From Drosophila miranda (lineage: Eukaryota; Arthropoda; Insecta; Diptera; Drosophilidae), in contig NC_046673.1 of assembly GCF_003369915.1 (NCBI RefSeq), forward strand, positions 17,530,001-17,594,000: a stretch of DNA of 64,000 bases, written 5' to 3'. Both the position numbers and the translations under genes were made by a program. Below the pieces are notes generated by a model. That model was given only the letters and a program-made list of their open reading frames with translations. It was not told the origin of the DNA and did not search any database. Each line of letters opens with the position of its first letter. Within the stretch, counting starts at the first letter, position 1. Of the stretch, positions 45,627 to 56,788 are shown piece after piece.

Positions 45627-48600
45627 ATGATCACCAGCGATTGGCAAATGCTCAACCTAACCTCTCACACAACGACCGTATGCAACGGGAACGGGAGCAC
45701 CGACAATAGTTCCGATAATGTGCGAAGGAAACGTTATGGAGGCCATGGGCTCCCCCAGGTGTCCCGCCGCCCATTTTGGTGGTGCCGTCTGGCAGTGTTG
45801 CTGCTCATTTTCTGTGCGCTTGCTGCCGCCGCGTCGGGACCAGCGAACACGCGGTGCGATGAAGATCAATTCCAGTGCAGAGACGGTAGCTGCATCTTAC
45901 AAGCGAAGATGTGTGACGCACGAAGCGACTGCACCGATGCCACAGATGAATTGGATTGCGGTAGGGCGGCTCAAACGCCATTTTCCAACCTCGCCCCTCC
46001 CCTCCCCTCCCATCCCACCACCGATGGCATTGGCTCAACCTTACCTAACCTCAATTTCGTTGCAGACTACAAGCTGTGCCGGGAACCGCATTGGTTCCCG
46101 TGCGCCCAGCCACATGGAGCCTGCCTGGCAGCAGAACTAAAATGCAACGGCATCGACAACTGCCCCAACGGTGAGGACGAAATCAATTGTCCCCCTGGCA
46201 TTTTAGGAATGTCCTCGCGCTTTGGCAGCTTCCGCAAGCTGCCGCGTAATTGCAGCGCCAGCGAGTACATGTGCCAGCGGGATCGCAACTGTATTCCCAT
46301 CGAGTTCCAGTGCGACGGCAAATCAGACTGTGCGGACAACTCCGACGAGCTGGACGGCTGCAAGGAATCCCAGGCCAGCTGCAAGGGTCATCTCTGCCCC
46401 AATGGTCGCTGCCTGCAGCGAAAGCAGTGGCTCTGCGACGGCGTCGACGACTGTGGTGATGGCAGCGACGAGCATGGTTGCGGTAAGATGATAACTGGAA
46501 CTGTATAGAGTGTCCTGTATTCACGTATGGATCTGTATTTGTTTTGTCACTTAGTGGATCTCTGCCAGCCGGAGATGGGAAAGTTCATGTGCCGCAACAA
46601 GCAGCATTGTCTGGAGCTGGCCAAAGTGTGTGACGGCCACAGCGACTGTTCGGATGGTAGCGATGAGTACGAGACCTGTAACAGCAAGCCCGATTGCAGC
46701 GCCAAGTCGTGCCCAGCGGGCGCCACCTGCCACATGATGCCCACCGATGGTGCGCAGTGCTATTGTCCTGCGGGCTTCCGGCTGGCCAAGTTCCAGAACA
46801 AATGCGAGGACATTGACGAGTGCCAGGAGCGCGAGTCAGAACTGTGCAGCCAGAGCTGTGAGAACACCTCCGGCGGCTATCGGTGCAGCTGCGATCCTGG
46901 CTACCTGCTGGCCAAGGATAATCGCACTTGTCGAGCGGCGAACACGCATGGCAGCGAGCACCCCCTGCTGCTCTACACCACCCAAATGAACGTCATGGGC
47001 ATGCACCTGGGCAGCAGGAACCACGTCTACCAGGTGGCCGGGAATCTGAGCAAAGTGATTGGCGTGGCGTACGATGGTAGCCACATCTACTGGACCAACA
47101 TTCAGAACGAGGCTGAGAGCATTGTCAAGGCCAATGCGGACGGCACCCATGCCGAGATCCTGCTCACCTCCGGCCTCGATGCCCCCGAGGATCTGGCCGT
47201 TGACTGGCTCACGCAGAACATCTACTTTTCGGATAATGTGATGCGACACATTGCAGTCTGCTCCCACGATGCTTTCAACTGTGTCGTCCTCATAACGGAA
47301 GATGTGCACCAGCCGCGCGGACTGGCGTTGTGGCCGCAGCGTGGCCAAATGTTCTGGACCGATTGGGGCATAAAGCCCATGATTGTGCGCGCCTCCATGG
47401 ATGGGACGCGCTCCACGCCGATTGTCAGCGAAAACATACACTGGCCGAACGGCATCGCCTTGGATATGCACCAGCAGAGGATCTACTGGGTGGACGCCAA
47501 GCTCGGGAGTGTCCAGACGGTCCGACCCGACGGCACCGGTCGTCGCACCGTACTCGATGGCATGCTGAAGCATCCGTACGGCCTGGCCGTTTACGAGGAT
47601 CAGCTGTACTGGTCGGACTGGGGCACCAAGAGCATTCACGCCTGCCACAAGTACTCCGGCAAGCAACACCGTGTCCTGGCCAAAGATCGGACTATCTATG
47701 CGGTGCATATCTATCATTCGGCCAAGCAGCCGCAGACTCCCAATGCCTGCGCCACAGCCAAATGCTCGCACCTGTGCCTCCTGGCCGAACCAGAGGCGGG
47801 CGGCCACAGCTGCGCCTGTCCGGACGGTATGCGACTGGCGCCCGATCAGCAGCGTTGCATGCAGACGGTGAAGAGGCAGCGACTGTTTGTGGGCGTGGGC
47901 CAGTTCCTGCTGGAGATCGAGCACACGGCCTTTGGCAGGCATGTGGTGAGTGCCTCCCATGCCTTGGACATTGTCATCAGCGAGATGGTGTACAACAGCG
48001 TCAATGGCACCCTGATCATAGCGGACAATGAGCGCCGGATGATTGCGGAGTATCAACCGGGACTGGGACAAGGACGCCTGAGGACCCTAATCCATTCGAA
48101 TCTGGGCAATGTGAGTGCTTTGGCCTTCGATCATCTCAGCCAGAATCTGTACTGGTCCGATGCCGAGCGTCGCGTTGTGGAGCTGTACTCCTTTCACACC
48201 CGACACCGGGCGCTCATCCGCTTCTTTGCTGGCCAAGAATCCCCCATTGGACTGAGTGTGATGCCCGCTGAGGGGTATCTGTATGTGGCCCTCAAGGCGC
48301 GAAGGCACACACACATCGATAGGCTGCCGCTGAGCGGCAAGGGTTCGCCGACGCATGTGTTCGAGGAGGAGCTGGGCGATGACGACATCAAGATGGCCAC
48401 CGATCACGATCAGCATACGCTCTACTGGTCGGACAGCGATATGGGGATGATCAGCTACACGGACTATCGCCAGACGCAGTCGATGACGTTCCGCAGCAAG
48501 CTGCGACGGCCCTACAGCCTGGCCCTGGTGCATCAGGATCTGTTTTGGAGCGAACTGGGATCGTCGTCCATTTACTGGGCCCACAAGAGCAACATGGGTC

Positions 48601-51600
48601 CCCGCAAGCGGATCGATGTGGTGCCGACACGGGACTCCGGCGACACCAACGGACACTCCATGTTCATGGTGGCAGCCCCCTGGCGTCTTGCTCTGGCCTC
48701 CAGTGCGCCGCCTTCGACCGACAGGGAAGAGCAGCAGCAGCAGCAGCAGCATCCCTGCCAGCATCAGAACGGCGGCTGCTCGCACATCTGTGTGGGCGTG
48801 GGCCAACTGGCCGCCACCTGCCTCTGTCCCGTGGGTTTTGTGTATCGCGATGCCAGCAATCGGTCGTGCCTGGAGGCCCTCGACTGTGAGTTCCGTTGCC
48901 GCAGTTCCGGCGAGTGCCTGACCCTGGCCCATCGCTGCAACGGACGGCAGGACTGTGTGGATCGTTCCGATGAGCAGGACTGCGACGAGGAGGGGCACAA
49001 GCACAAGCCAAAGGTCATGTGCGGCCCCAAGCAGTTCGCCTGCCACAATGCCGAAGCCTGCGTGGACAAGGACAAGCGTTGCGATGGCCACAAGGACTGC
49101 CCCGACAATTCCGATGAGCAGCATTGTTCGCAGTTTGGTAAAGTGTGAATGCCAATCCCCTCCCCATCCGCATATTTATCTCCTTCTCTCCCTCTCTCTC
49201 TTTCGCAGACAAAACCAGGAGCTGCCACGTCCATCAGCTGGCCTGCGACAATGGCAAGTGCGTGGACCAGAGCCTCATGTGCGATGGCAAAAACGATTGC
49301 GGCGACAACACGGACGAGGACAAGGCCAAGTGCGACTCCCCCGCCAGCTGCGATCAGGGGATGTTCCAGTGCAGCAATGGGGCCTGCATAGCCGGCAGCT
49401 GGGAGTGCGATGGCCGGATCGACTGCAGTGATGCCTCAGACGAGCACGACAAGTGCGGACATCGCCGATGTCCGCCGGATATGCATCGGTGCCTGTTGGG
49501 ACAGTGTCTGGACAGGCGACTGGTCTGCGATGGCCACAACGATTGTGGCGATCTCTCGGATGAGCTCAACTGCGGATCAGCGTCCCATGCCAAGGCAAAC
49601 ATCTCCTGTGGATCCCTGCTTTATCAGTGTGCCAGCAACCTGAAGCTTTGCCTCGATCCGGCAGTGCGTTGCAACGGCACCGCCGAGTGCCCGCGCGGCG
49701 AGGACGAGGCCGATTGTGGGGATATGTGCAGCATAAATGAGTTTCAGTGCCGCACCGGGAAGCAGTGCATCCGCAAGGAGTTCCACTGCGACCGCGCCAG
49801 AGACTGTCTCGATGGCAGCGATGAAGAGGCCTGCGACAAGATTCAGAACCAGACACTGAGCAAACCCTGGACCACGGCGAGCCGTGCCTGCCGTCCCCAT
49901 CTATTCGACTGTCAGGATGGGGAGTGCGTGGACATGTCGCGCGTGTGCAACAGTTTCCCCGACTGCCAGAATGGCAGCGACGAGGGGCCGCAATGTGCGA
50001 AGGCCTGCCGAGCCGCCGCCGGCGGCGGACGTCCTGTGTGCCAGCACAAGTGTCGTGCCACACCCGCGGGTGCTGTGTGCTCCTGCTTCGACGGATATCG
50101 CCTGGACACGGATCAACGGAGCTGTGTGGATGTAAACGAGTGCCTGGACGGCCAGCCGTGCGCCCAGATCTGTGAGAACACCCTCGGGGGCTACCAGTGC
50201 CAATGCCATGCGGACTTTATGCTGCGCCAGGATCGGGTCAGCTGCAAGAGCCTCCAGGCGGGCGCCACGCTACTCTTTAGCAGCTACAACGAAGTGAGGA
50301 ATCTCAGCGAGCAGCCGATGATGCTTCAGGTGGCCTGGTCGGCCAATGACTCGCGCATCGATGGCTTCGATGTGGACATGGAACGACAGATGGGCTACTT
50401 CTCCAGCGAGGAGCAGGGTGTCGTCTATCAGGTAGATATGCGTCGGCGCTTTATTGTGCGTGCCCTGGCGGTGCCATCGCCCACCAAAGTGGCCGTCGAC
50501 TGGGCCACCGGCAACGTGTATGTCCTGGCCGGTGGTAGTGCCTCGCAGGAGATCTACGCGTGCAGTTTCCCGGCCCGTATGTGCGGCCGCATTCTCCAGG
50601 TGAAGACACACATGCATCTGAGGCACCTGGCCATCGACGGCTACCATGGGCGACTCTTCTACATTGCCATGCGATTGGAGGGCTTTGGGCATGCCAGCGC
50701 CGAGCTGCATGTGGCCCGTCTCGATGGCAGCCACAAGGAGCTTATGCTGCACAAAAAAGACAGCTATATGACGGCCCTGGCCCTCGATCCGCATCAGCAG
50801 CAGCTCTACTACCTGGATATGCACAGCCGCACCCTCGAGAGGATCAGCTATAGGACAAGGTCCGGTACGGGGCCACATCGCCGGCCCGAGATGATGCTCC
50901 AGAAGTCCAATGCCCTGAAACAGCCCTCGGGGCTGAGCATCTACGAGAATCACGCGTACATCGTCAATCTTGGCTCCAAGGAGGCGGTGCGGTGTCGCCT
51001 GTACGGGGAGCGGATCTGCAAGTCCATCAATCTGAATGTGCTCAATGCCCAGGATATTGTGGTGGCCGGAAGATCGAGGCAGCCGATGCCAGCGTCCAAT
51101 CCGTGCCACCACTCGCAATGCCATGGGATGTGTATCCTGGCCGACTACGGCTACGAGTGCATGTGCGGCAACCAGGTGGTGGCCGAGGGCGAACAGTGCC
51201 CCCATGGCTCCATGAACGAGCTGGAGGTAGGGGCCAGTAGGCAGGAGAGGCCGCAGTCCACATTCCACTGGTGGATAATGGCACTCCTGGTGCTGGTGAT
51301 GGGCTCGCTGGCCGCAGGACTTGGGTACATGTACTATCAGTGGCGGCAGCGCGGCCACACGGATCTCAACATTAACCTCCATTTCCAGAATCCGCTGGCG
51401 ACGATCGGCAGCAAAGCGTTCCTCGACCATGAAAGGAACGAAGCCATCGTCAACGGGATGGATGGGCTGGCGTCAAGCCACAGCAGCAATGAGACGGGCA
51501 CCACCAGCGCCTCGTCTTCGTTCGCGGCTCAACAATTTGGCATGCCGAATTTTCTCCAGAGATTGCTACGACCGAAACAGGCGTCCAGCGGCTCCCACAT

Positions 51601-51900
51601 GGCTACCGATATGCTACTCGAAAACTCCAGAGTAAGTGGTTGAGAGCCGGGGTGCTCGCAAGACCTTCCTCACTGATCCTATTCTAATCTTCCCCTCTTT
51701 CGTCTATATCTCTCTCTCTCTCTCTCTTTTACTCTCTCTCTCGTCCGCAGGCAAGCGAACTATACACGCTGGACAACGGACGGAAAGCAGGAGGAGTGCC
51801 GGTCATTCTGGTGGCAGACAATGACGATGATACCCTCACAAACGGACATTTCGGGGGAGACTACACCGGCGATGATGCGAATGCACGACTTGTGCCGTAA
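45627..51900 (+). CDS. yl: Yolkless vitellogenin receptor, LDL-receptor family
   Basis: Takes up yolk proteins into the oocyte by clathrin endocytosis. Five coding exons: 45627-45960, 46066-46482, 46555-49137, 49209-51631, 51751-51900, all with GT-AG introns of 71-119 nt, giving 1968 residues (1994 from the ATG at 45549). I prefer 45627 for its ACC ATG context. After a hydrophobic signal segment (about 53-70) come five LDL-A repeats (76-292), two EGF repeats, a YWTD propeller (380-640), EGF, a second propeller and EGF. Then follow eight LDL-A repeats (1026-1375), two EGF repeats, a worn third propeller, EGF, a membrane helix (about 1798-1820) and a tail of about 145 residues. The 5+8 LDL-A layout is that of Drosophila Yolkless. 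The tail has FQNPLA, the FXNPXA sorting signal, and no NPXY. Confidence 0.95.
45961..46065 (+). other. yl: yl intron 1, 105 nt and in frame
   Basis: GTAGGG donor, CTAAC branch site and TTGCAG acceptor. It is a multiple of three without a stop, so unspliced RNA would add 35 residues between LDL-A repeats 1 and 2. The inserted residues are Pro/Ser-rich and unlike the receptor, so splicing is the normal reading. Confidence 0.85.
51632..51750 (+). other. yl: yl intron 4 with a CT microsatellite
   Basis: A 119-nt intron with GTAAGT donor; a run of CT dinucleotides fills the region before the CCGCAG acceptor. Confidence 0.85.
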
Positions 51901-52102
51901 ATAGCCAACTATCCAGCTCCGGAGGACATCCTACTCTTAGTTTAAACTCGTTCATTAGCTGCCAAGTGCTACACTGTTTTGTATTTATTCAACATAGTTT
52001 ATTATAGCGTTAAGTGTTTCTGTGTGCCTCAATTTGTATGTTAAACGTAATTCTATAATAAGATATATCGAAAATCTGCTCGAATCATGTACATTCCCAG
52101 TG

Positions 52103-52108
52103 AATAAA
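52103..52108 (+). terminator. yl: yl polyadenylation signal
   Basis: AATAAA about 200 bases after the stop codon, followed by a T-rich stretch. Confidence 0.7.
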
Positions 52109-52268
52109 ACCGCACACAATACGAGTATAAGATCTCTACGCCACGCGTCACTCGCTTGCATTATTGCATTTCCTGACACTTTTTATTGTGGTTTTCTGTG
52201 TCGATCGGAGCAACGCTAAGGAGGTTTCCCTGGCGAAATATGTATGTAGTATGTATCAGCAAAGACTA

Positions 52269-52295
52269 TACCTTAGTAAAATGGCAATATGTGCA
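52269..52295 (+). repeat. Left terminal inverted repeat and TA target site
   Basis: TA followed by a 25-base repeat that ends ATATGTGCA. Its partner on the minus strand ends at 53830. Confidence 0.85.
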
Positions 52296-53830
52296 AAATT
52301 TATTTTCAATTTTTCTTAAAAAGTAATAGATGCTTGTTTTCGTCTTCTTTGAACTCCATTTGTGGTACCATTAGCTTAGATAAGAGATCAAGCTCGCGCT
52401 CTACGTAGAAAATAGATATATGTGCAATCATGTCTATTCATGTTTTGAGAGTCGCAGTGTTAGCATCTTTTCAGTAAAAGTGACAAGCTGATTGATTCTG
52501 TACGTAAGCACTCATTATTGCTTCAAAGCAATACAAATTTTTAAAAAAAAATTGCATTTTAGTTAAAAATGCCACATGGTAAATCATTTTCTGAGGAAGA
52601 ACAGGAAAGGATCAAGAGAATGAAATTAGCCGGCATAAAAACTGGTCGAATAGCTTCGCTAATGTATCGACATCAAAATACTATTTCAAACATTTTCATA
52701 GATCCAGACGGTTACCGCATAAATCGTCGACTTGGCCCAGTATCAACCATAATAGAATTGACAAAACGGCACTTGGGGCAGTTTGCAACTGAAGACCTAA
52801 TGAGCTGCAACAAAATCAAGGCAGAACTCGGGTTAACAATCCCCAGGCAACGTGTGAGCCAAATTTCAAACGAAAATTTTAACCTGACATATCAAAAGAA
52901 AGTGGGCAAACTCCTCTAAACTAAACGTCATAATGATGCGTGCATGTCATTTTTGAAAAACACAAGTTCTGGGACCCCAAATTAGAAAATTTCATTTTTA
53001 GTGATGAAAAAAAAATGAGTTTACACGGTTCAGATGTCCATCATATATATTGGAGAGACCCGCGTCATCCACGGGAAACTTGCTCCAAGCCAAACCATGG
53101 TGATGGATCGCTAATGATATGGGCTCCCTTTAGTGCTAAAGGGAGGTCTCCAATATGTTTAATATCCGGCCGGATATTGCTTGAATGCTCAAGCATAGAT
53201 AGAATTGATAGATAGTGAACCTTTTTCATTTTCTGAGAATTTCCATGGTGATCAATAGACATTTCAGCAGGATAATGCGCCAATTCATGTTTCCCGGGCC
53301 TCAATGGACTATTTTGAGACCCACAATAAACCGTTGATTAAGTGGGCTTCAATGAGTCCGGACTTAAATCCAATTGAGGATCTGTGCGGAATCCTTGCAG
53401 CAAAAGTCTATGCCTGTACAAGGCAGAACGAAACATTGAAGCAATTAAAACAAGCGATAGTTGCAGAATGGAACAGGATAGAAATAACAACACTAAAAAA
53501 CTTTGCGAACTCAATGCCCAGTAGGCTGCAAAAGCTTAAGGAGCATAAGTTTAACTCCATTAATTATTAAAACAGTACATATTCCCATAAACTTGTTCCT
53601 TGGAAATTTTTTTCATACAAAATATTTTTTGCTGTTATACCCATTTTCTATGTGAAAAATGTACAATTATTTTTTTTTGTTATTAAAAAAATTGATATTG
53701 AATTTCATTATGCCTTCTTGTTTTGTACTTATTAACAGCTACCCAAATAAAAATATAAAATAAATCAAGAAAACACGTGTTGAAAAAAAACGTCATTCAA
53801 AGCAATGCACATATAGCCATTTTACTAAGG
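52271..53830 (+). mobile_element. Tc1/mariner-type DNA transposon, dead copy
   Basis: About 1560 bases flanked by TA (52269-52270 and 53831-53832), the target duplication of this superfamily. The ends are inverted repeats of 25 bases with one mismatch: CCTTAGTAAAATGGC at the left end and its complement at the right. The transposase lies between, in plus orientation, in at least three broken frames. The terminal bases differ from the CAGT-type ends of Bari and many Tc1 elements, so I give no family name. The copy is inactive, yet the ends and TA are intact, so it is of moderate age. Confidence 0.9.
52569..53570 (+). pseudogene. Broken Tc1-like transposase
   Basis: Would have cut and pasted the element. 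The N-terminal 116 codons (52569-52919) hold the paired helix-turn-helix region (SEEEQERIKRMKLAG, then QNTISNIF), and a stop after GKLL ends this frame. The catalytic part continues in another frame at 52940-53215: FSDEKKMSLHGSDVHHIYWRD carries the first catalytic Asp. A further break follows. The last piece has QQDNAPIHVS (second Asp, near 53267) and SPDLNPIED (Glu) with 34 residues between them, the DD34E spacing of Tc1 transposases. It ends at 53570. All three catalytic residues remain, but the frame is interrupted at least twice. Confidence 0.85.
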
Positions 53831-53832
53831 TA
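53806..53832 (-). repeat. Right terminal inverted repeat and TA target site
   Basis: Reverse complement reads CCTTAGTAAAATGGC then TATATGTGCA, one base different from the left repeat. Confidence 0.85.
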
Positions 53833-54333
53833 CAATACCAAGATGTCGCATGAGGAACAAATGCTTTTTCAATTTTCGTTTGACGCTTCATGGTACGGGC
53901 GCGCGGGGCTAGTACTTCAATTCTTTTTTACGCTACCTTCGCCTCCGAAGTTCTACTCGGCTTCGTCAATGCCTCGGTCAGCACGAGCTCGAGCCAACCC
54001 AGAAATATGCTTGTAGTTGTGTATATGTGTGTATGTCCTAGGTCGGCACGGCCATAAACCGGTTTCGCCCGCAGCATATACGGCTTTTAGCTTCATGTCA
54101 GTGTCTGCGTGCCGAAACCGTAGGGCAGCGTGGTCTTTGTCTTTGGCGCGGCACAGAGGGGACTCAGCCGAAATAGTAAAAAAATTGTATGAGTGCTTTA
54201 GATAAATTTAATGTACGCATCTAATAGAGAATTTTCCAATCGAATTTTCAAGATAGTTTTAGTTTAGGAGATATAAGCACTCGAAGTTTAACATTTTTTC
54301 AGTGTGCAAATATTTATTGACTAACTAACTAAT
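53833..54333. other. Intergenic, GC-richer stretch
   Basis: No gene recognised. Base composition is richer in GC than the transposon beside it. It ends at an AATAAA on the minus strand (about 54308-54314) that would fit the minus-strand frame noted next. Confidence 0.4.
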
Positions 54334-54561
54334 TTAGCAAGCTGAGACGGCCAAAGGTCCCACTGTGCCGCTCCAAAGACATCGGCGATTCGCGACCACC
54401 GCTTCGACGGTGCTGTTGCCGAACAGACGAAACCGATGGGCAGCGGGGTCGCGGTAGAGACGAAGTACAGGTGAAAAGGGAATTGAAACCCCGCGCGCTC
54501 CCTCGTGCCTTTTGGGTCCTAATGTTAGGACCCGCCATAGAACAGCTTTTTGGTCGTTCAT
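54334..54561 (-). CDS. Doubtful small minus-strand gene
   Basis: Two overlapping minus-strand frames, 75 and 69 codons, with a minus-strand AATAAA just after them. Composition is basic and Ser/Arg-rich. Neither frame shows a domain, and I cannot tell which, if either, is read. Its start faces the small two-exon gene at 54689, so the two could share a promoter. Reported because the polyadenylation signal is well placed; it may well be non-coding. Confidence 0.2.
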   Translation of the reverse strand: MNDQKAVLWRVLTLGPKRHEGARGVSIPFSPVLRLYRDPAAHRFRLFGNSTVEAVVANRRCLWSGTVGPLAVSAC

Positions 54562-54688
54562 GCGACGTCTTGGTATTGTATAGTCTTTGTTAGTACATAT
54601 GTATCAGGCACTGAACAAATATCAATCTAGTTGGCGCCACTGACAGATACCATTTGACAGATAATATTTCATAGACGAATAAGCCAAT

Positions 54689-54977
54689 ATGAGTAATAAC
54701 TACCAGAAATACTACTACCCAAGCATCGGTCATCCGCTACACGAGGTACGTCCCGTTACATGATCGGGCTCTAAAATAATCAATCTCTTTACAGGTAGCG
54801 ATCAGCATGCCCGCAGCGAACCCGCCGCCACCATTGGGCCACCCTTCAGAACTCCACGCCAGTCCGAGGGATGCACAGGATGGTCGAGTAACTTCCACTT
54901 GGACTCACCCAAACGTCACTGCAATGACTTGGTTGCAATACCGAGACAGCATAATGCAACAGTACACTAAAAATTGA
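54689..54977 (+). CDS. Small two-exon protein of unknown function
   Basis: Exon 1 (54689-54745) encodes MSNNYQKYYYPSIGHPLHE. A 49-nt intron follows (GTACGT...TTACAG, 54746-54794, with CTAAAAT as a possible branch site). Exon 2 (54795-54977) encodes 60 residues, including NPPPPLGHPSELHASPRD and ending MQQYTKN. The total is 79 residues. Unspliced, the frame stops soon after the donor, so splicing is required. Two GHP(L/S)(E/H) segments may be an internal duplication. AATAAA at 55146 gives a 170-base 3' UTR. No signal peptide or membrane helix is present. I do not recognise it. The case rests on matching splice phase, a sensible open exon 2 and the polyadenylation signal. Confidence 0.5.
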
Positions 54978-56251
54978 TTACTGCCGCCGAATCAAAGAGC
55001 CATTTGCTTGCACCACACACATCACAGATGCCCGACTTGCTAAACTGACTTAACACTTATATGCATACGTCTAATGCCCTCTAATAGTGTAACACCAATC
55101 CAAACGTCTGTAATACCTTGCAAAAAACCGCATAAGAAACACGGGAATAAATGTGTTATTTATAACCCTTCAATAAGTGTACTATTTAAAGCTGCAATTG
55201 CATTGCCGAGCATTCATTTCTCACCTCAGAGCAATCCATTATACACACTTTGAGATCTCCCTGAAACTAAAGACTGTCTCAAAGTTATCACGATCGTATT
55301 CAATGGTACCGAAGTGGATCCAATAACGGGCTCAACGGCCTTCCTTATTGGTTTTGGCAAATCAGAAGGAGTTAAGATTGGCAAGGTGAGATTGTGCGAA
55401 CGAGATCTATAAAGCGCTCCGTAGCGTTCCTCAGAGTATAGGGATTATGCGCGTAAGTAGCCACCATTTTAGCATAAAGAAGGGTCTGATGAACGTATGC
55501 ATGGAAAAACTTGGAAGTATCTGTATATTGGTGGTGATGAATAGTTTCTATGGTCTTCTTTTTTGATTATTTTCATGCGATTTCATTACATACTTATATT
55601 GCGTACCCGCTCTATGCTCCCAACCGTGGGAGAACGTTGCCAATGCCGATGACGCGCTGTTTAATGTTGTCTCCCACCAGATCAAGCTGTTTTTTGAAAG
55701 GTATACTGTTAAGAATATCCATATGTACATATGGTTTTCGCAATGCAAGAGAGAAATTCATGCATACAAACCTTCCTATGAGTGCAGTAAAACGCTGGCG
55801 GAAGAGCACCCTCTGGCAATGGCTTCACCCTGTGTGAATGCAACTTGCCTCTGGCCCTTTGCACGTTGCGCGAAATTCGTATCTACATATGTGACTGGTG
55901 TTATCGCAGAGGAACGCTACACACTTACACACTCTCGTATGCATGCACTGACCGGTGAGAGTGAGCGAGAAAGATTGAGGGAGGGAGCGTCTGATAGGTG
56001 GAGAGGGATAGTGATAGTAGCAGAACGGTCGAGTCATGAGCCCGAGAGCGAAACAAGCCCGAGAGCGAAACGAGCTCGAAATCTAAACAAACCCAAGCGC
56101 GAGATTCTCTCAGCCTTCCTGGGAGAGCAATGGATTGGCATGGAGAGCGAGAGTTTCCCTTATTGTTGCGTGCGAGGATCGCATCAAGGCATCAAAGCCT
56201 TCGGAAATTGTGATATTCGTGCGTATTTATTTTCCCCACAAAAATAATAAA
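54978..56251. other. Intergenic region
   Basis: Apart from the 3' flank of the two-exon gene I see no intact gene. A short frame near 55630-55700 reads DALFNVVSHQIKLFFE, which looks protein-like and could be a gene relic; I cannot place it. A GAGAG-rich stretch lies at 55950-56080. Confidence 0.4.
55146..55151 (+). terminator. Polyadenylation signal of the small two-exon gene
   Basis: AATAAA 170 bases after the stop codon. Confidence 0.45.
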
Positions 56252-56788
56252 ATGAATCGCAAAAATTCAAACGAAGAGCCGGATCCACCACGGGACACTC
56301 AACGGGAGCTCAATCCTCGAAGCCGAGCCATTGCCCGTCCGTTGAGGCGCACAAATCCGACCTTCCACAGAGTCCGTCAAGAAGAACTGGTGGCAACCCT
56401 GGACCAGGACCGCAACAGGATCCGGGATATGTCCTCAGAGCGAAGGGAACTTTTGTTGCAGCTGCAAGAACAGATATCACACGTTGCCCAACTGGAGGAG
56501 CAGACCAAATCCATTGAGACTATTTTGCCGACCGTAATGCAGGTGGCACCCCGTCCCGCGCAGACCAATGGCGTACTCATTCCCAATTGCATCATCTGCT
56601 CCGAGAGCTGGGACACGTCTGGGCCCCATCGCAATACTTTTCTGAAGTGCGGCCATTTCTTTGGCGACTCGTGCATTCGGGAGATTCTTGGGAGAGGACG
56701 GTCAAGTTGCCCCCGTATGCCGCAAGGATGCAGTAGTCGGCGACATACAGTATGTCAAGAAACTCTTTACACACTGAAAATAAATTAA
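56252..56788 (+). CDS. RING-finger protein, RING frame shifted
   Basis: A frame of 178 codons from the ATG at 56252. The N-terminus is polar, a coiled-coil-like helix spans about residues 45-90 (RQEELVATLDQDRNR, LLLQLQEQISHVAQLEEQ), and a C-terminal RING starts with CIICSESW and continues KCGHFFGDSCIREIL. The expected CPVC pair then fails: the frame reads SCPRMPQGC. With one fewer C in the run of five at 56710-56714 it would read SCPVCRKDAVVGDIQYVKK and stop near 56776, a normal RING end. So the gene has either a one-base frame shift (a pseudogene or a changed tail) or a sequencing error. RING proteins of this form act as ubiquitin ligases; several short Drosophila relatives are testis genes (from memory). 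The 3' end lies inside a long inverted repeat. Confidence 0.7.
   Translation: MNRKNSNEEPDPPRDTQRELNPRSRAIARPLRRTNPTFHRVRQEELVATLDQDRNRIRDMSSERRELLLQLQEQISHVAQLEEQTKSIETILPTVMQVAPRPAQTNGVLIPNCIICSESWDTSGPHRNTFLKCGHFFGDSCIREILGRGRSSCPRMPQGCSSRRHTVCQETLYTLKIN

Noticed and set aside
46836-48071. Long minus-strand frames opposite yl (46836-48071, 48087-49124, 50270-51430)
   Set aside because: They lie opposite conserved LDL-A, EGF and YWTD coding sequence, and strong GC at third positions on the sense strand keeps the antisense open.
54334-54561. Faint resemblance of the minus-strand frame to ribosomal protein S28
   Set aside because: Only a few residues near the start agree, and the central conserved stretch does not align.
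54630-54650. TTGGCGCCACT resembling a retroelement primer-binding site
   Set aside because: No flanking long terminal repeat or gag-like frame is visible; a word of this length can occur by chance.
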